Below are positions 28,659-37,951 of a DNA stretch of 64,000 nt, piece after piece. The position numbers and the translations under genes are program-made. The DNA is from Nonomuraea sp. NBC_00507 (GTDB lineage: Bacteria > Actinomycetota > Actinomycetes > Streptosporangiales > Streptosporangiaceae): contig NZ_CP107853.1 of the NCBI RefSeq assembly GCF_036013525.1, positions 9,486,001 to 9,550,000 of the forward strand. Reading direction: 5' to 3'. Numbering within the stretch: the first letter of the stretch is position 1; each line of letters begins with the position of its first letter. The notes beneath the pieces were generated by a model that worked only from the letters and a program-made list of their open reading frames with translations, was not told the origin of the DNA and searched no databases.

Positions 28659-31600
28659 ATGTCTTCCCCAACCTTCCGCCCTCTTCCCGCGCAGGTCGAC
28701 CTGCCCGCGCTCGAGCGCGAGGTCCTCGACCGCTGGCGGGACGGGAAGATCTTCGAGCGTTCCATCGAGCAGAACGCGGGCAATCCCGCCTGGGTCTTCT
28801 ACGAGGGCCCGCCCACCGCTAACGGCCTGCCCGGCGTGCATCACGTCGAGGCGCGCGTGTTCAAGGACCTGTTCCCGCGCTACAAGTCCATGCGCGGATT
28901 CAGCGTTCCGCGAAAGGCCGGATGGGACTGCCACGGCCTGCCCGTCGAGGTGGGAGTGGAGAAGGAACTCGGCCTGTCCGGTAAGAAGGACATCGAGACG
29001 TACGGCATCGCCGAGTTCAACGCCAAGTGCCGCGAGTCCGTGCTGCGGCACGTGGACGCCTTCGAGCAGTTGACCGAGCGGATGGGCTACTGGATCGACC
29101 TGTCCCAGGCCTACCGGACCATGGACCCGTCCTACGTGGAGTCCGTGTGGTGGTCGCTGAAGGTCGTCTTCGACAAGGGGCTGCTGTTCCGCGACTTCCG
29201 GATCACGCCCTACTGCCCGCGCTGCGGCACGGGCCTGTCCGACCACGAGCTGGGCCAGCCGGGCGGCTACGAGAACGTCTCCAGCCCGTCGGTCTACGTC
29301 CGCATGCCGGTGACCTCCGGACCGCTGGCCGAGCTGGGCGCGGCGCTGCTGGTGTGGACGACGACGCCGTGGACGCTGGTGTCCAACACGGCGGTGGCCG
29401 TGCACCCCGACGTGACGTACGTCGCGGCCCGCACCACGGACGGCGAGGTGCTCGTCGTCGCCGAGCCGCTGCTGCCGGTCCTGGGCGAGGGCATCACCGA
29501 GGTGGCCCGCTACAGCGGCCGCGACCTGGAGCGCACCACCTACTCCCGGCCGTTCGACCTGGTCGACATCCCGGACGCCCACTATGTGGTGCTCGGCGAC
29601 TACGTCACGGTCGAGGACGGCACCGGCCTGGTCCACCAGGCGCCCGCCTTCGGCGCCGACGACCTGGCCGTGATCAAGCGGTATGACATGCCGATCGTCA
29701 ACCCGATCGGCCCCGACGGCCGCTTCCTCGACGACGTCCCCATGGTCGGCGGCCGGTTCTTCAAGGACGCCGACGAGGAGCTGACCGAGGACCTGCGGGC
29801 CCGCGGCCTGCTGTTCCGCGGCGGCCACTTCGAGCACGCCTACCCGCACTGCTGGCGCTGCCACACGCCGCTGCTCTACTACGCGCTCCCGTCCTGGTAC
29901 ATCCGCACCACCGCGGTCAAGGACCAGATGCTGGCCGAGAACGCGGACACCCATTGGTATCCGGACACGATCAAGTGGGGCCGCTTCGGCGAGTGGCTGC
30001 GCAACAACGTCGACTGGTCGTTGTCGCGCTCACGCTACTGGGGCACGCCCCTGCCGCTGTGGGTGTGCTCGGCGGACGAGTCCCACGTGACGTGCGTCGG
30101 GTCGATGGAGGAGCTGGGCTCGCTGGCCGGCCAGGACGTCTCGGCGCTCGACCCGCACCGCCCGTACGTGGACGACGTGACCTTCGACTGCCCGACGTGC
30201 GGTGCTCTCGCGCGCCGCGTGCCGGACGTCATCGACGCCTGGTACGACTCCGGCTCGATGCCGTTCGCGCAGTGGGGCGAGCGCGGCAAGCCCGAGGGCG
30301 TCTACCCGGCGCAGTTCATCTGCGAGGCCACCGACCAGACCCGCGGCTGGTTCTACTCGCTGATGGCCGTCGGCACGCTCGTCTTCGGCCAGTCCTCCTA
30401 CGAGAACGTGCTCTGCCTGGGCCTGATCCTGGCCGAGGACGGCCGCAAGATGAGCAAGCACCTGGGCAACATCCTGGAGCCCATCCCGCTGATGGACCAG
30501 CACGGGGCCGACGCACTGCGCTGGTTCATGGCCTGCTCCGGCTCGCCCTGGGCGGCCCGCCGCGTGGGGCACAACGCCCTGGAGGAGATCGTCCGCAAGG
30601 TCCTGCTGACGCTCTGGAACACCTCGTCGTTCTTCACCCTCTACGCGAACGCGGAGTCGTGGTCGCCCGCCAGGCTGGCCGAGGCCACGCCGGCGGCCGA
30701 GCGCCCGCTGCTCGACCGCTGGGCGCTGGCCGAGCTGCACCGCACGGTGGCCGACGTCACGGCGTCGCTGGATGAATACGACACCCAGCGCGCCGGCCGC
30801 CGCCTGGCCGACTTCCTTGACGACCTGTCCAACTGGTACGTGCGCCGCTCGCGCCGCCGCTTCTGGCAGGGTTCGCAGGACGCGTTCGCCACGCTGTACG
30901 AGTGCCTGGAGACGGTGCTGCGGCTGATGGGCCCCATCACGCCGTTCGTCACCGACTACCTGTGGGACGTGCTGCGCTCGCCGCAGGCGCCCTCCTCGGT
31001 GCACCTGGCGTCCTGGCCGGAGGTACGCGAGGACCTGCTGAACCCGGTGTTGTCCGACCAGATGGCGCTGGTGCGGCGCCTGGTGGAGCTGGGCCGCTCG
31101 GCCCGCGCGTCGTCGGGCGTCAAGACGCGGCAGCCGCTCGGACGGGCCCTGGTGGGCGCGCACGGGTGGCCGTCACTGCCCGGCGAGCTGCGAGGCCTCG
31201 TGGCCGAAGAGCTCAATGTCCAGACGATCGAGGACATGTCCGGCTTCAGCGCCGATCTCGTGTCCTACACGATCAAGCCCAACTTCCGGGCCCTGGGCAA
31301 GCGCTTCGGCTCCCAGACCAAGCTCGTGGCCGCCGCGGTGGCCGCCGCCGACCCGACGCGGGTGGCGCGTGCTCTCCGCTCCGGCGGCACGGTCATGGTG
31401 GAGGCGGACGAGCTGGGCGAGATCATGCTCGGCCCGGACGACGTGATCGTCAACGAGCAGCCCCGGACGGGCTGGGCGGTGGAGACCGGCGCGATCGGCA
31501 CCGGCACCGGCGAGACGGTCGCCCTGGACCTGGAGCTCACCGACGAGCTGCGCCGCGCGGGGCTCCTGCGTGAGGTCATCCGCCTGGTCCAGGAGGCCCG

Positions 31601-31805
31601 CAAGGCGACGGGCCTGTCCATCACGGACCGGATCGAGCTGTGGTGGACCACCTCGTCACCAGACCTGGCCGCGGCCCTGCGCGCCGAGCCGCACGTGGTG
31701 GCTGAGGAGGTCCTGGCGACGACGATGACGGAGGGCACCGTGGACGACTTGCCGTCCCACGTGGACGAGGACCTGTCCCTGACCTTCCGCCTCCGCCGCG
31801 CCTGA
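28659..31805 (+). CDS. ileS: Isoleucyl-tRNA synthetase
   Basis: A 1048-residue class I synthetase that charges tRNA-Ile. The HIGH-like motif is in GPPTANGLPGVHHVEA, KMSK is at 597-600 (GRKMSKHLGN), and the CP1 editing domain carries VWTTTPWTLVSNTAVAVHP, for removal of misactivated valine. Cysteine pairs such as CPRCGTG and CPTCG suggest zinc sites. Length and the eukaryote-like sequence are typical of the actinobacterial type-2 enzyme, which in other organisms gives mupirocin tolerance. The ATG at 28659 follows GTGGAGG; the upstream in-frame ATT-region is unlikely to be translated. Expression is controlled by the T-box leader. Confidence 0.96.
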   Translation: MSSPTFRPLPAQVDLPALEREVLDRWRDGKIFERSIEQNAGNPAWVFYEGPPTANGLPGVHHVEARVFKDLFPRYKSMRGFSVPRKAGWDCHGLPVEVGVEKELGLSGKKDIETYGIAEFNAKCRESVLRHVDAFEQLTERMGYWIDLSQAYRTMDPSYVESVWWSLKVVFDKGLLFRDFRITPYCPRCGTGLSDHELGQPGGYENVSSPSVYVRMPVTSGPLAELGAALLVWTTTPWTLVSNTAVAVHPDVTYVAARTTDGEVLVVAEPLLPVLGEGITEVARYSGRDLERTTYSRPFDLVDIPDAHYVVLGDYVTVEDGTGLVHQAPAFGADDLAVIKRYDMPIVNPIGPDGRFLDDVPMVGGRFFKDADEELTEDLRARGLLFRGGHFEHAYPHCWRCHTPLLYYALPSWYIRTTAVKDQMLAENADTHWYPDTIKWGRFGEWLRNNVDWSLSRSRYWGTPLPLWVCSADESHVTCVGSMEELGSLAGQDVSALDPHRPYVDDVTFDCPTCGALARRVPDVIDAWYDSGSMPFAQWGERGKPEGVYPAQFICEATDQTRGWFYSLMAVGTLVFGQSSYENVLCLGLILAEDGRKMSKHLGNILEPIPLMDQHGADALRWFMACSGSPWAARRVGHNALEEIVRKVLLTLWNTSSFFTLYANAESWSPARLAEATPAAERPLLDRWALAELHRTVADVTASLDEYDTQRAGRRLADFLDDLSNWYVRRSRRRFWQGSQDAFATLYECLETVLRLMGPITPFVTDYLWDVLRSPQAPSSVHLASWPEVREDLLNPVLSDQMALVRRLVELGRSARASSGVKTRQPLGRALVGAHGWPSLPGELRGLVAEELNVQTIEDMSGFSADLVSYTIKPNFRALGKRFGSQTKLVAAAVAAADPTRVARALRSGGTVMVEADELGEIMLGPDDVIVNEQPRTGWAVETGAIGTGTGETVALDLELTDELRRAGLLREVIRLVQEARKATGLSITDRIELWWTTSSPDLAAALRAEPHVVAEEVLATTMTEGTVDDLPSHVDEDLSLTFRLRRA

Positions 31806-31812
31806 CGGTGTC

Positions 31813-31841
31813 GGGGCGCGCCCACCATCCGGGCGCGCCCC
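31813..31841 (+). terminator. Probable terminator after ileS
   Basis: A perfect 11-bp inverted repeat with a 7-nt loop, beginning 8 nt after the ileS stop. It is very GC-rich and has no T tract, as is common in actinomycetes. Confidence 0.6.
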
Positions 31842-31844
31842 CGG

Positions 31845-31972
31845 CGCCGGCTTCGGGCTCACCGGCCACACCACGCCCTCGTCATGGAACGCCTCACCCA
31901 CGTCGGCCCCTCGGTCGATGAGCTTGGAGCGTGCGACGTCGATGGCGTCGGCGATCGGCAGGCGGGTCGTCC
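31845..31972 (-). pseudogene. Possible remnant of a VOC (glyoxalase/bleomycin-resistance) gene
   Basis: Minus-strand translation gives RLPIADAIDVARSKLIDRG, then ADVGEAFHDEGVVWP. This resembles the central region of VOC-fold proteins (DIDAARAELVARGVDVSEVFHD type). The frame has no start, is fused to unrelated codons on both sides and overlaps the 3' end of the NmrA-like gene region. A decayed fragment is the simplest reading; chance resemblance is not excluded. Confidence 0.35.
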
Positions 31973-31987
31973 GGCTTTCCGCGCGGC

Positions 31988-32893
31988 TCAGCCCAGGTAG
32001 AAGTCCCTGCGAGCGGCCACGAACGCCTCGATCGTCTGGGCGGGTACGCCCGTCACGCGTTCGACGTCGTCGGACGCGCGGTCGTAGCGGTTCTCGCGGT
32101 GCAGCCGGGCCATGGTGGCGATGTGCTGTTCGGTGTGCGGCGGCAGGCCCGCCTTCGCGAGCACCTCGGCCCGCCACCGGTCCAGCGGCACGTCCACATA
32201 GGACACCGGACGCCCCAACGCCCGTGAGAACTCCTCGGCCATCTCCGTCATGTCGACCGTGCGCGGCCCGGTCAGCTCGTAGACGTGCCCGACGTGCGGA
32301 GCCGGGTCGCGGAGCACGGTGGCGACCACCCGGGCGACGTCGTCCACAGCGACCGGCGACGTGCGCCCGTTGCCGAACGGCAGCGCGATCGTGCTGTTCT
32401 CCCGGATCGACTGCGCCGCCAGCGTGGTGAACAGCGGATTGTCCAGGAACGACGTCGGCCGGATGTGCACCACTGGCAGGCCTGACCAGTCGAAGACCTG
32501 CTCCGCCAGCCAGTGCAGCCGCTGCTGGTGCGACTCCGCGGTGCTGGTGGCCGTCATCTGCGACACCGTCATCTGTGACATGCCGACCAGGCAGGCCAGC
32601 TCCCCGCGCTCCCGCGCCACGGTGGCCACCACGGTCGCCGCCAGCAGATGGTCCGGCGACACGGGCATCGCGAAATACATCCGCCCGACACCCGCCAGCG
32701 CGGCCGCGACGCTCTCGGGCCGGGTCAAATCGCCCACGACGATCTCCGCGCCGAGCGCACGCAGCTCAGCCGCACGATCATCGTCGCGGCGGACCATCGC
32801 GCGCACCGGCACGTCCTGCGCACGCAGGCGGCCGAGAACTGTTCGGCCCACGCCACCGGCCCCGGCGATCAGAACAAGGTTGCTGGCGGCCAT
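31988..32893 (-). CDS. NmrA-like NAD(P)-binding protein (atypical short-chain reductase)
   Basis: A 301-residue Rossmann-fold protein of the NmrA/atypical SDR group. The dinucleotide motif GAGGVGRTVLGRL is at residues 10-22, followed by MVRRDDDRA and GDLTRPESVAAAL. The middle contains IRPTSFLDN, a segment seen in NmrA-like and quinone-oxidoreductase relatives, and VDDVARVVATVL. No Tyr-x3-Lys catalytic pair stands out, so it may be a redox sensor rather than a reductase. The ATG at 32893 has a strong AAGGAG site. It stands alone, next to the ECF42 locus but divergent from it. Confidence 0.8.
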   Translation of the reverse strand: MAASNLVLIAGAGGVGRTVLGRLRAQDVPVRAMVRRDDDRAAELRALGAEIVVGDLTRPESVAAALAGVGRMYFAMPVSPDHLLAATVVATVARERGELACLVGMSQMTVSQMTATSTAESHQQRLHWLAEQVFDWSGLPVVHIRPTSFLDNPLFTTLAAQSIRENSTIALPFGNGRTSPVAVDDVARVVATVLRDPAPHVGHVYELTGPRTVDMTEMAEEFSRALGRPVSYVDVPLDRWRAEVLAKAGLPPHTEQHIATMARLHRENRYDRASDDVERVTGVPAQTIEAFVAARRDFYLG

Positions 32894-33179
32894 GAGTCGA
32901 TCTCCTTAGAACATCGTGTGGCGGGACCGGACGCGGTGCGCCGGGCAGCAGGATCCGCTTCTTCAGCAGGTGTACCCGCGCCCGAGCGGTGGGGATGGTG
33001 GCCGCCGGCGAAGGTCACCACCGACCCGCACGGTCGGGTGCATCCGAATCCGAGCCGGGGCGCCCTGCCGACGTATATCCCGGTTACCCGATCCGGCGGA
33101 TACGGTGAGGGCGCATCGATTCGCGACCGCCTCGTTCGTCGTATAGGTAGTCGGGCCAAACAGGCCTCGGAGCGATGGG
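32894..33179. other. Divergent intergenic region, NmrA-like gene / DGPF gene
   Basis: 286 bp without a supported gene. A TATAGG element at 33142-33147 lies 33 nt before the DGPF start and may be its -10; no good -35 accompanies it. No operator-like palindrome was found. Confidence 0.4.
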
Positions 33180-33545
33180 ATGTCTGAGATGGCGAAATAC
33201 CTGCTCCTCATCTACGGGGACGAACGACTCTGGGAGTCGAGGTCCCCGGAGGAGATCAAGGACCTTCATGCCGGCCACGCCGCCTTCGCCGCGGCGGCCG
33301 GTGACGCGATACTCGGCGGTCACGAACTGGAGTCATCCACCACCGCGACCTGCCTGCGCGGCACCGTCAATGGCCGGCCAACGCCGACCGACGGGACGTT
33401 CCTGGAGACCAAGGAGGTGCTGGGCGGCTACTACCTGGTGGAGGCGCCGGACCTCGACGCGGCGATCGCGCTCGCCGAGAATCTGCCCGAGGTGTCCGCG
33501 GCGCACAGCGGGGTCGAGATCCGGCCGATCCGCGAGGCGAGCTGA
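33180..33545 (+). CDS. YCII-related (DGPF) domain protein
   Basis: A 121-residue protein with the opening MAKYLLLIYGDE and the ending LPEVSAAHSGVEIRPIRE, typical of DGPF/YCII-like proteins, a ferredoxin-like fold of uncertain biochemical role. In actinobacteria such genes are the standard partner of ECF42 sigma factors, and one follows here after 4 nt. The ATG at 33180 has a GGAG about 8 nt upstream; an ATG at 33189 would shorten it by three residues. It is probably a target and partner of the sigma factor. Confidence 0.85.
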   Translation: MSEMAKYLLLIYGDERLWESRSPEEIKDLHAGHAAFAAAAGDAILGGHELESSTTATCLRGTVNGRPTPTDGTFLETKEVLGGYYLVEAPDLDAAIALAENLPEVSAAHSGVEIRPIREAS

Positions 33546-33549
33546 CCGC

Positions 33550-34824
33550 GTGACCGAACACGAGCGCGGTTCCGCCGCTGACGTCGACGTCAACGAGGCG
33601 ATCGCGCAGGCGCACCGTCGCGAGTGGGCCAGTGTGCTCGCCGCGACGGTGCGTGTCGTGCGCGATCTCGACCTTGCCGAGGAGTGCGCGCAGGACGCGT
33701 ACGCGCAGGCGCTGCGCACCTGGGCCACCAGCGGTGTTCCTGCCCGGCCTGGCGCCTGGCTGACCACCGTCGCGCGCAACCGCGCGAAGGACCTGCTGCG
33801 GCGGGAGTCCGTGCTCCGATCGGCGCTGCCGTCGCTCGTCGTGGACGACGTCGTGGCCGGGCCGGAAGACTGTGACGACCCGCCGGTGGTCGACGACGAC
33901 CGGCTACGCCTCATCTTCACCTGCTGCCACCCGGCGCTGTCCCGCGACGCGCAAGTGGCGCTGACCTTGAGGTTGGTGTGCGGCCTGTCCACGGCCGAGG
34001 TGGCCCGGGCGTTCCTGGTCCAGGAGTCCGCCATGGCGGCGCGGATCACGCGTGCCAAAAAGAAGATCAGCACGGCCCGGATCCCGTACCGGGTTCCCGC
34101 GCGTACCGATCTTCCCGAGCGGGTCAGTGCCGTCCTGGACGTGGTGCACCTGGTGTTCACCACCGGCCATGCCGCACCCGTCGGTGCGCGGCTCGTGCGC
34201 CAGGACCTGGTGGATGGTGCCATCCACCTCGCCCGCACGCTGTACCAGCTGTTGAGGGGCGACGGTCAGGTCGCCGGCCTGCTCGCGCTGATGCTGCTCA
34301 CCGACGCACGCCGGAACACCCGGCTGTCCCGCAGCGGCCGCCTCGTTCTGCTCGCCGATCAGGACCGGACGCGGTGGGACACCCGGCAGATCGCTGAGGG
34401 CACCGCGCTGCTGGCGCAATCGCTGCGGCAGGCGCCTACGAGGTACGCCGTGCAGGCGGCCATCGCCGCCGTGCACGCCGAGGCGGCGACCTGGGAAGAC
34501 ACCGATTGGACGGAGATCGTCGGGCTGTACGACGTGCTGCGGGACCTGTGGCCGTCCCCGGTGGTCGAGTTGAACCGCGCCGTCGCGATCGGCTTCCGCG
34601 ATGACCCTCGGGCCGGCCTCGCCGCTCTCACCCCGCTGCTCGACGAACCGGTGCTGGCCACCTACGGCTACCTCAGCGCGGCCCGTGCCGACTTCCTGCG
34701 CCGGCTGGGGCGGTGGCAGGAGGCGATCGCGGCGTACGAGGAGGCCCTGGCCATGACCGACAACGACGTGGAACGCGCCTTCCTGACCGGACGGCTCGAG
34801 GAGGTCCGCGCTCGCCTGACCTGA
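33550..34824 (+). CDS. ECF-family sigma factor with C-terminal TPR-like extension (ECF42 type)
   Basis: A 424-residue sigma factor. Region 2 (about 20-90) includes LAEECAQDAYAQALRTWATS and GAWLTTVARNRAKDLLRR; region 4 (about 130-185) includes LTLRLVCGLSTAEVARAFLV and ITRAKKKI. A long helical extension of about 230 residues follows, with TPR-like pairs such as AYEEALAMTDNDVERAFL, characteristic of ECF42. These sigma factors have no anti-sigma gene and are thought to be controlled through the extension. It forms a two-gene unit with the upstream DGPF gene. GTG start at 33550. Regulon unknown. Confidence 0.88.
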   Translation: MTEHERGSAADVDVNEAIAQAHRREWASVLAATVRVVRDLDLAEECAQDAYAQALRTWATSGVPARPGAWLTTVARNRAKDLLRRESVLRSALPSLVVDDVVAGPEDCDDPPVVDDDRLRLIFTCCHPALSRDAQVALTLRLVCGLSTAEVARAFLVQESAMAARITRAKKKISTARIPYRVPARTDLPERVSAVLDVVHLVFTTGHAAPVGARLVRQDLVDGAIHLARTLYQLLRGDGQVAGLLALMLLTDARRNTRLSRSGRLVLLADQDRTRWDTRQIAEGTALLAQSLRQAPTRYAVQAAIAAVHAEAATWEDTDWTEIVGLYDVLRDLWPSPVVELNRAVAIGFRDDPRAGLAALTPLLDEPVLATYGYLSAARADFLRRLGRWQEAIAAYEEALAMTDNDVERAFLTGRLEEVRARLT

Positions 34825-34946
34825 GCCCGACCGTCGAGGCGCGCGCCGCCGTTCGCCGCTTGGTGCGCGCCCTGGCCGGCTACCGACCGCAGTGGATCTG
34901 CTGCCATCTCATGGCGCCGTCGCTCGGGCGAGCATTTCGCGGCTGC

Positions 34947-36899
34947 TCAGGCGACCGTTTCCCGGTCGTGCTGGCAGACCGAACAGCTTGTCAACCCGGC
35001 CGCCTCCGCAGCGGCGAGCGTCATCGTCTCCACGCCGGACTCACCCGCACCCTTGATCAACGGGCAGGCGGTGCTGTGGTAACGGCGCGTGCCGACGATG
35101 ACCTTCACCGTGCCGGGGCGCTCGCCCTTGGAAGCGGCGGCAGGCTCGTCGCCGCCCTTCGAACCCGCGGCCTCGGTCTTGGCCCCTGAGGTCTGCGATT
35201 TCGCGGGAGCACCGGTCCCGGGAGGGTCGGCCTTCGCACCCGCGCTGGACGCGTCTGGCCCGGCGCCCGTGCCGGACGGCCGTTCCTTCGAGGACCTGGC
35301 GAAGGCTGTGGACCCCGGGGGCAGCGGTCCCTTGGGCTTGGCCTCCGACTCGGCTGAGGAGGCGGGCCGTTCCAGCACCACTTCCTCCTCCGGCTGTGCG
35401 GGCCCGAACATCTTGGCGGCCCCGGAAAGACCCCCAGAAGGACGCTGAGACGATCCAGCAGACCCTCCCGGCGCCCCCGGACCCCCTTGGCGGGGAGGCG
35501 CCGCAGAAGAAGGCACACGCGGCTGTGGAGCCGTGGACGGCCCCGAGTCGTCGTCCTCGGCAGGACTCTGGGACCACACGGGCCTTCCAGGTTGCCTGAG
35601 GTTGGCGACCGTCTCTCCTGGTCCACCCCCGGGCGCGTCAGGCTTGCCGGTGGACGGCGCCGGCTGACCCGGGCGGCGGAGGGAAGGCGCGGTCACGCCC
35701 TCGGGTGCCGCGGCCTTGCCCGCGCCCGGTCCGGGGCGGTCCGCGGCGGGCCCGGTCTCGTCGGCGGGCGGGTCGCCCTTGCCTGTGGACGGGCCGCCCT
35801 TGGCGGCAGGAGTCCCTGTCTTGCCGGCGGAGGATGTGTCGGACTTATCAGCGGGAGTCCGGGCGTCGCCGGCGGGCCGGGAGGGGCCGGCACCAGGCTT
35901 GGAAGGCGCGCTGCCGGATGCGGGTGATGTGCCGGACGCCTGTGACGGCTCGCCGGACGATGGGCGGCTCGTCGCGCCCGAAGATGGCGACTCGGACCTG
36001 AGCGCGTTCGGCGGCGGCCGGAAAATGGAGGTCTGCGTCTCCGCCTGCTCGTCCTCGGATTCCGAGGGGGCGGCGGAGGAGTGGGCCTGGCCGGCGGATG
36101 CGGCGGCCGGCCTGCCGAACCACCCGGCGGCGCCTTCCTCGTGGGCGGCGGCGGGCTCCGGGCTGGGGGTGGAAGCCTTCGTGTCGGGCTTCGGCGGAGC
36201 GACCGGCGGACGCAGATCGCGGCTCTCCGCGGCGGTCTCGGCCCGGCTCTCCGCGGCGGTCTCGGCCCGGCTCTCCGCGGCGGTCTCGGCCCGGCTCTCC
36301 GCGGCGGTCTGGGCCCGGCTCTCCGCGGTGAACGCGGAGGGCAGCGCCGCAGCGGGCTCGGGGTCGGCGGCAGGCGGCAGCTGCCGTCCACCGAGCGCTG
36401 CGTCAGGAAGGCACGTCGTGCAGGGCGTGAAGCCCTCCTCGCGTGCCTCCTCGTGAGTGAGCTCCTCGTGCTCCCGCCCGGCCAGCTGGCGGCAGCCGGC
36501 CACGTGGTAGCGCTTGCGTCCGGGGATCACCAGCACGATCGCGTCCGGCGCGAGGCCGCCTGCCGGGGGGCGGCGCGGGGCGGTGGCCGGCACGGTCACC
36601 GTCCGCTGCGGCGGTTGCGGACGCGGCTGCTGAGGGGGCGGCTGGTGAGCCACAGGACCGGTCTGGTTGTACGGCAAGCCGGGCGGCAGGAGCCCTGCCG
36701 GAGGGGTGGCCGGCGCAGCGGCCTGCCCACCACCGGGGAAAAGCTCGTGACGCCGCAGGAAGGCCCCGATCACCAGGAACAGCGCGGACAGCACGCTGAC
36801 CACGATGGACCACATGATCAGGAACGGCTTCGCCAGTACGAAACCCGCGATCAGCAGCACGACTGCCGCGAGCACCAAACCAGCACTGATAAGGATCAC
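34947..36899 (-). CDS. Membrane-anchored low-complexity protein with two H-x3-C...C-x2-C modules
   Basis: A 650-residue protein I cannot name. Two hydrophobic segments (about 3-22 and 27-47) anchor it. Two similar cysteine modules lie far apart: RYHVAGC...PCTTC (His132, Cys136, Cys160, Cys163) and RYHSTAC...SCSVC (His608, Cys612, Cys639, Cys642), both preceded by a beta strand ending in GRKR or GTRR. They look like metal-binding sites. Between them are more than 400 residues rich in Pro, Ala, Ser, Gly and Lys, including a tandem AESRAETA repeat. It is the last gene of the division cluster, 76 nt past divIVA. A membrane-linked, zinc-binding scaffold is a guess. Confidence 0.7.
   Translation of the reverse strand: MILISAGLVLAAVVLLIAGFVLAKPFLIMWSIVVSVLSALFLVIGAFLRRHELFPGGGQAAAPATPPAGLLPPGLPYNQTGPVAHQPPPQQPRPQPPQRTVTVPATAPRRPPAGGLAPDAIVLVIPGRKRYHVAGCRQLAGREHEELTHEEAREEGFTPCTTCLPDAALGGRQLPPAADPEPAAALPSAFTAESRAQTAAESRAETAAESRAETAAESRAETAAESRDLRPPVAPPKPDTKASTPSPEPAAAHEEGAAGWFGRPAAASAGQAHSSAAPSESEDEQAETQTSIFRPPPNALRSESPSSGATSRPSSGEPSQASGTSPASGSAPSKPGAGPSRPAGDARTPADKSDTSSAGKTGTPAAKGGPSTGKGDPPADETGPAADRPGPGAGKAAAPEGVTAPSLRRPGQPAPSTGKPDAPGGGPGETVANLRQPGRPVWSQSPAEDDDSGPSTAPQPRVPSSAAPPRQGGPGAPGGSAGSSQRPSGGLSGAAKMFGPAQPEEEVVLERPASSAESEAKPKGPLPPGSTAFARSSKERPSGTGAGPDASSAGAKADPPGTGAPAKSQTSGAKTEAAGSKGGDEPAAASKGERPGTVKVIVGTRRYHSTACPLIKGAGESGVETMTLAAAEAAGLTSCSVCQHDRETVA
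36221..36330 (-). repeat. 24-bp tandem repeat coding for AESRAETA
   Basis: Four near-identical 24-bp units (36221, 36245, 36269, 36293) and a partial fifth, inside the 650-residue protein. The repeat keeps the frame; copy number is likely to vary between strains. Confidence 0.85.
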
Positions 36900-36974
36900 A
36901 GAGGGCTCTTTCGAGTGACAGGTCCTACTCTCACTGGCTCGGGAGCTCCGCTCCCTTCGCCGTGACCCGTTACT

Positions 36975-37844
36975 TTACCGGCGGTCGTTGTGCGAACCGT
37001 CACCGCCGGGGAAGGCGCCCTGCGGGCCCTCGCCGCCGAACGGGTTGGGGCTGCCGGGAAGAGGCTGCTGACCACCCTGCACAGCGTGCGACATGGCGGG
37101 AGCCTGACCCTGCGGACCACCGGTCATGACGGGAAAGCCACCGCTGCCCTCGGCCGAGACGTTGAGCTCGGCGAGCTGGTTTTCCAGGTAGAGCTTGAGG
37201 CGGCTGCGGTATTCACGCTCGAAGCTGCGCAGCTCCTCGACCTTGCGCTCGAGCTCGTCGCGGGTCTGCACCAGCGAGCCCATCGCCTGGCGGTGACGCT
37301 CCTGCGCGTCGCGCTCGAGCGTCTCGGCACGGGCGCGCGCGTCGCCGATGACCTGCTCGGCCTGGCGGCGGGCCTTGGTGAGGATCTCGTCGGCCTCGCG
37401 GCGGGCGCGGGTCACCGTCTCGTCCGCCTCCCGGCGGGCGTCGGCGATCGCCTGGTCGGCGGTCTGCTGGGCAAGCGCGAGCACGCGGGCCGCGGTGTCC
37501 ATGTTGTCCTCGGCGGGAGGCATGCTCATGGCCACGGGGACCGGCTGCTGCACCGGCGGCGGCTCGGGGGCCCGCATGGGCTCCGGCTGCGGCGGCGCCA
37601 TCATCTCGGGCTTGGGCTGCTCTTGAACCGGAGCCGAGGCCATGGGCATGTTCATGCCGCCCGGCACCTTCCCGCGCAGGCACTCGGCCAGTTTCGCGCG
37701 AAGCTCCTCGTTTTCTTGGATCAGGCGGTCGAGCTCAGCCTCCACCTCGTCGAGGAAGGCGTCGACCTCTTCCTCGTCGTAGCCCGGCCGCAGCCGGGTG
37801 GTACTGAACTGCTTGTTCCGCACATCAGCGGGCGTCAGCGGCAT
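36975..37844 (-). CDS. divIVA: DivIVA / Wag31 polar growth protein
   Basis: A 289-residue DivIVA. The N-terminal domain (MPLTPADVRNKQFSTTRLR, then GYDEEEVDAFLDEVEAELD) binds curved membrane. After a Pro/Met-rich linker (about 70-115) comes a long coiled coil (about 120-235) with heptads of Ala, Glu and Arg. In actinomycetes DivIVA recruits the wall-synthesis machinery to hyphal tips and is essential. ATG at 37844 with AAGGAG upstream. It ends the conserved ftsZ-sepF-yggT-divIVA order. PknB-type kinases phosphorylate DivIVA in related organisms; kinases are encoded 10 kb away. Confidence 0.95.
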   Translation of the reverse strand: MPLTPADVRNKQFSTTRLRPGYDEEEVDAFLDEVEAELDRLIQENEELRAKLAECLRGKVPGGMNMPMASAPVQEQPKPEMMAPPQPEPMRAPEPPPVQQPVPVAMSMPPAEDNMDTAARVLALAQQTADQAIADARREADETVTRARREADEILTKARRQAEQVIGDARARAETLERDAQERHRQAMGSLVQTRDELERKVEELRSFEREYRSRLKLYLENQLAELNVSAEGSGGFPVMTGGPQGQAPAMSHAVQGGQQPLPGSPNPFGGEGPQGAFPGGDGSHNDRR

Positions 37845-37951
37845 TTTTTGGTCTCCTTGGCGCGCTTGGGGAGTCTGTCCGGAGGGACGGTAACCCGAAT
37901 CACTTCAGCGCGGACACGAGTTGGATCACGACCGGCACCACACCGGCCCCG

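Noticed and set aside
34825..34946. A gene fragment between the sigma factor and the 650-residue protein
   Set aside because: The short translation continues no known family, and the gap is only 122 bp between convergent genes.
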